The position numbers and the translations under genes are program-made. From Chara braunii (Eukaryota; Streptophyta; Charophyceae; Charales; Characeae), in NCBI GenBank assembly GCA_003427395.1, contig BFEA01000154.1, forward strand, positions 250,622-280,223: 29,602 bases of DNA. The letters are read 5' to 3'. How positions within the stretch are numbered: position 1 is the stretch's first letter; each line of letters opens with the position of its first letter. Below, piece by piece: positions 28,050 through 29,602 of this stretch. A model generated the notes under the pieces. It had not been told where the DNA came from. It searched no databases and was given only the letters and a program-made list of their open reading frames with translations.

Positions 28050-28954
28050 TTTGTGAGTCTGCTTTGAAGCGACCAGTCCAACCTACCATCAAATTGAAAC
28101 AGCGCTGTATCCTTCATGGGCCGTCACATCTTTTCCTTGCAATTGCCCTGCAGCTTGATGTTGATCTNGCTAATCTCGCTGATCCCCCCGACCTACAGCC
28201 AGAGCATCGTAATTATACCAGGGAAGGAGGTTTTACCATTGCTGTCCTAGAAATAGCGANGAGGAACTGCCAGCTTGAACTACGCCATGCTCTACCAGGT
28301 GAGTTGTTTAATCCTCCATCCCGCATCTNTGCCTGCATTGTGCATGGGCCTGGCCATTACATGGCTATTGTACACGCCTCTGACCATTGGGAGGTGTGGA
28401 ACGACGGTGTCATGGTCCATGCCATGATTGATATTATTGATTTCTTACTCTATGATGCTATTCTCTTACCACATCAAACTGTCCGCAACCTCCTTTATGT
28501 CGAAGATCATTCCTCTGGCACCGTAGTGCAGCAGGACAATGTACAGACACTGTGTGACCTTCTCCTTTGCACAGCCACAGACACTGTTGCACTTGGGTGT
28601 ACTCGCCATCATCTTTGTCACAATCACTACCACGAGATGGTTTCAGCATCCATATGTGTACAGGATTGTCCCTCCGTTCCTGACTGCAGGCACCCTCCTC
28701 ATCCGGACACTATATGTCCATTTTGTGGCCACGGACGCTATGCTGAATGCATGCTCTTTTATGGGGGCCGTTCTTCCTTTATTCTGGCCTGCAATAGACA
28801 TGCTATTTGTCAGGAATGTGTGGTTGACATGCTTAATGCCAGCCATCGTGGCAGTTGTTGTTTTGAGAATGCTCAGTTAGGTCTTCCATGCGCTCATCCA
28901 CCCCATCCTTACAATGTGTGTCCTTTCTGTCGTCAAGGACAACCTCATTCTTGA
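28050..28954 (+). CDS. Josephin-like deubiquitinase domain fused to two RING-like fingers
   Basis: The exon starts after acceptor GTTTCCAG and runs 301 codons to TGA at 28952. The first half matches the Josephin (ataxin-3) fold: C-I-L-H at 28106 aligns with the catalytic C-A-Q-H, DxANLAD with ELSSIAH at nearly the same spacing, GGFTIAVLEIA with GFFSIQVISNA, QLEL with GLEL, then GHYMAI (His at 28355) and WND (Asn at 28400). The second half has two cysteine/histidine repeats, about 28553-28726 and 28748-28930. Each shows C-x-x-H-x-x-C-x-x-(C/H), then C-x-HPPHP-x(3)-CPFC, as in RING E3 ligases. Three Ns hide single residues. The upstream exon is unknown. A USP-type His box is the main alternative for GHYMAI. 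Confidence 0.55.
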
Positions 28955-29003
28955 GCTTTTCCCTGTGTTTAACACCTTCCCCTTCACTCTGCCTCTCTCA
29001 CAG

Positions 29004-29130
29004 CGTGCAAGTGGGCTGTTATGGCATACGGGGATGGGGGGCAGCTCGCGCTCAACTTCATCAACGTGGCGAGCTTTGCACGTGAGAGGCACAGTGGAGG
29101 TGGAGTTCAAAGAAGAATGAGGAATTTAAT
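29004..29130 (+). CDS. Possible exon downstream of the Josephin frame
   Basis: After CTCTCACAG the frame CKWAVMAYGDGGQLALNF continues to RRMRNLM, before a weak donor ATG|GTTTCA. No domain is recognised. It may be a further exon of the upstream gene, part of its 3' untranslated region, or chance. Confidence 0.2.
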
Positions 29131-29511
29131 GGTTTCAATATGCCCTTGTTTTTTCTTTTTCTTTTTATTTTTGCATGTTATCATTGTGCCCGTTTCTTGC
29201 TTTTATTCTTTGTTCCGCAAAGTGCGCTCTTTTAGTTTGTAGTGATGTGACAATATATGCAAGGAAGATGAGCATTAGCGAACTTTGACAATCAAACAGC
29301 ATCATACATATGAGCCCAGATAGTCTTGACCTCGAACCACAGTAGACTGGCATCATGAGATACACCAAATAAGAACACACCAAGAGTTCAAAATTGACAA
29401 TGCTGAAGTAGTCCCATCATCATCAACTACGAACTTGAGTTGATATCCTATTGGCGCTCGGCGCCCAGACTACAGGTGGCAGATCCTATCTAGCCTATAC
29501 TACGAAGCAAA
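29131..29511. other. No feature recognised
   Basis: AT-rich then mixed sequence with no exon-like frame. A short palindrome GGCGCTCGGCGCC lies near 29452. Confidence 0.3.
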
Positions 29512-29579
29512 ATGATGACATCAACAGCGTTCCCGAAGTACGAGCATATGGCGACCAATGTCGCACGCTTCAGCACCAG
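29512..29579 (+). CDS. Possible first exon at the window edge
   Basis: ATGATG at 29512 opens MMTSTAFPKYEHMATNVARF, ending at a good donor, CAG|GTATGT (29580). Only 22 codons are visible and the partner exon would lie outside the window, so this rests on splice-site quality alone. Confidence 0.25.
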
Positions 29580-29602
29580 GTATGTCTCTCGTAACACTCA
29601 CA

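Overview
This is a eukaryotic nuclear window. It has spliced genes with GT-AG and some GC-AG introns, introns of 0.8-3 kb filled with mobile DNA, long homopolymers and microsatellites, and a 695-base assembly gap. No bacterial operon structure is present. A copia-type primer-binding site, a fragment of plant/alphaproteobacterial-type mitochondrial small-subunit rRNA, and the repeat load suggest a large, repeat-rich streptophyte genome. A charophyte alga such as Chara is my guess; nothing in the window proves it.

Layout. Positions 1-4490 are mostly repeats: a 30-bp coding-phase minisatellite, a GA microsatellite, a tandem ~164-bp duplication, an inverted-repeat block, a 109-bp foldback MITE and a pyrimidine-rich block. 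One isolated exon lies at 4494-4679. From 5517 to 18361 on the plus strand is a multi-exon DUF3987-like ATPase gene. Its exons are still recognisable and mostly join in phase, but it carries small frameshifts and two in-frame TGA codons. Each of its introns holds repetitive DNA, including MITEs with 8-bp target-site duplications, a 43-bp perfect hairpin, a satellite around the gap and part of an LTR retrotransposon. From 19907 to about 25750, same strand, is a second decayed gene with the order CxC5-like cysteine cluster, CxC6-like cysteine cluster, chromodomain, then a KDZ-like region. Its introns hold a 39-bp mitochondrial rRNA 3' end fragment and two further elements with 8-bp target-site duplications. 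Positions 25751-28049 hold repeats and a tRNA-derived SINE head. A plus-strand exon at 28050-28954 encodes a Josephin-like deubiquitinase domain fused to two RING-like zinc fingers.

Interpretation. The DUF3987 gene and the CxC5/CxC6/chromodomain gene lie head to tail, about 1.5 kb apart, with similar decay and similar intron loads. I infer they may be the two open reading frames of one domesticated or dying mobile element. The Josephin-RING-RING gene is a separate novelty: one polypeptide combining a ubiquitin-removing domain with putative ubiquitin-ligase fingers. Both ideas rest on motif reading by eye and need profile searches.
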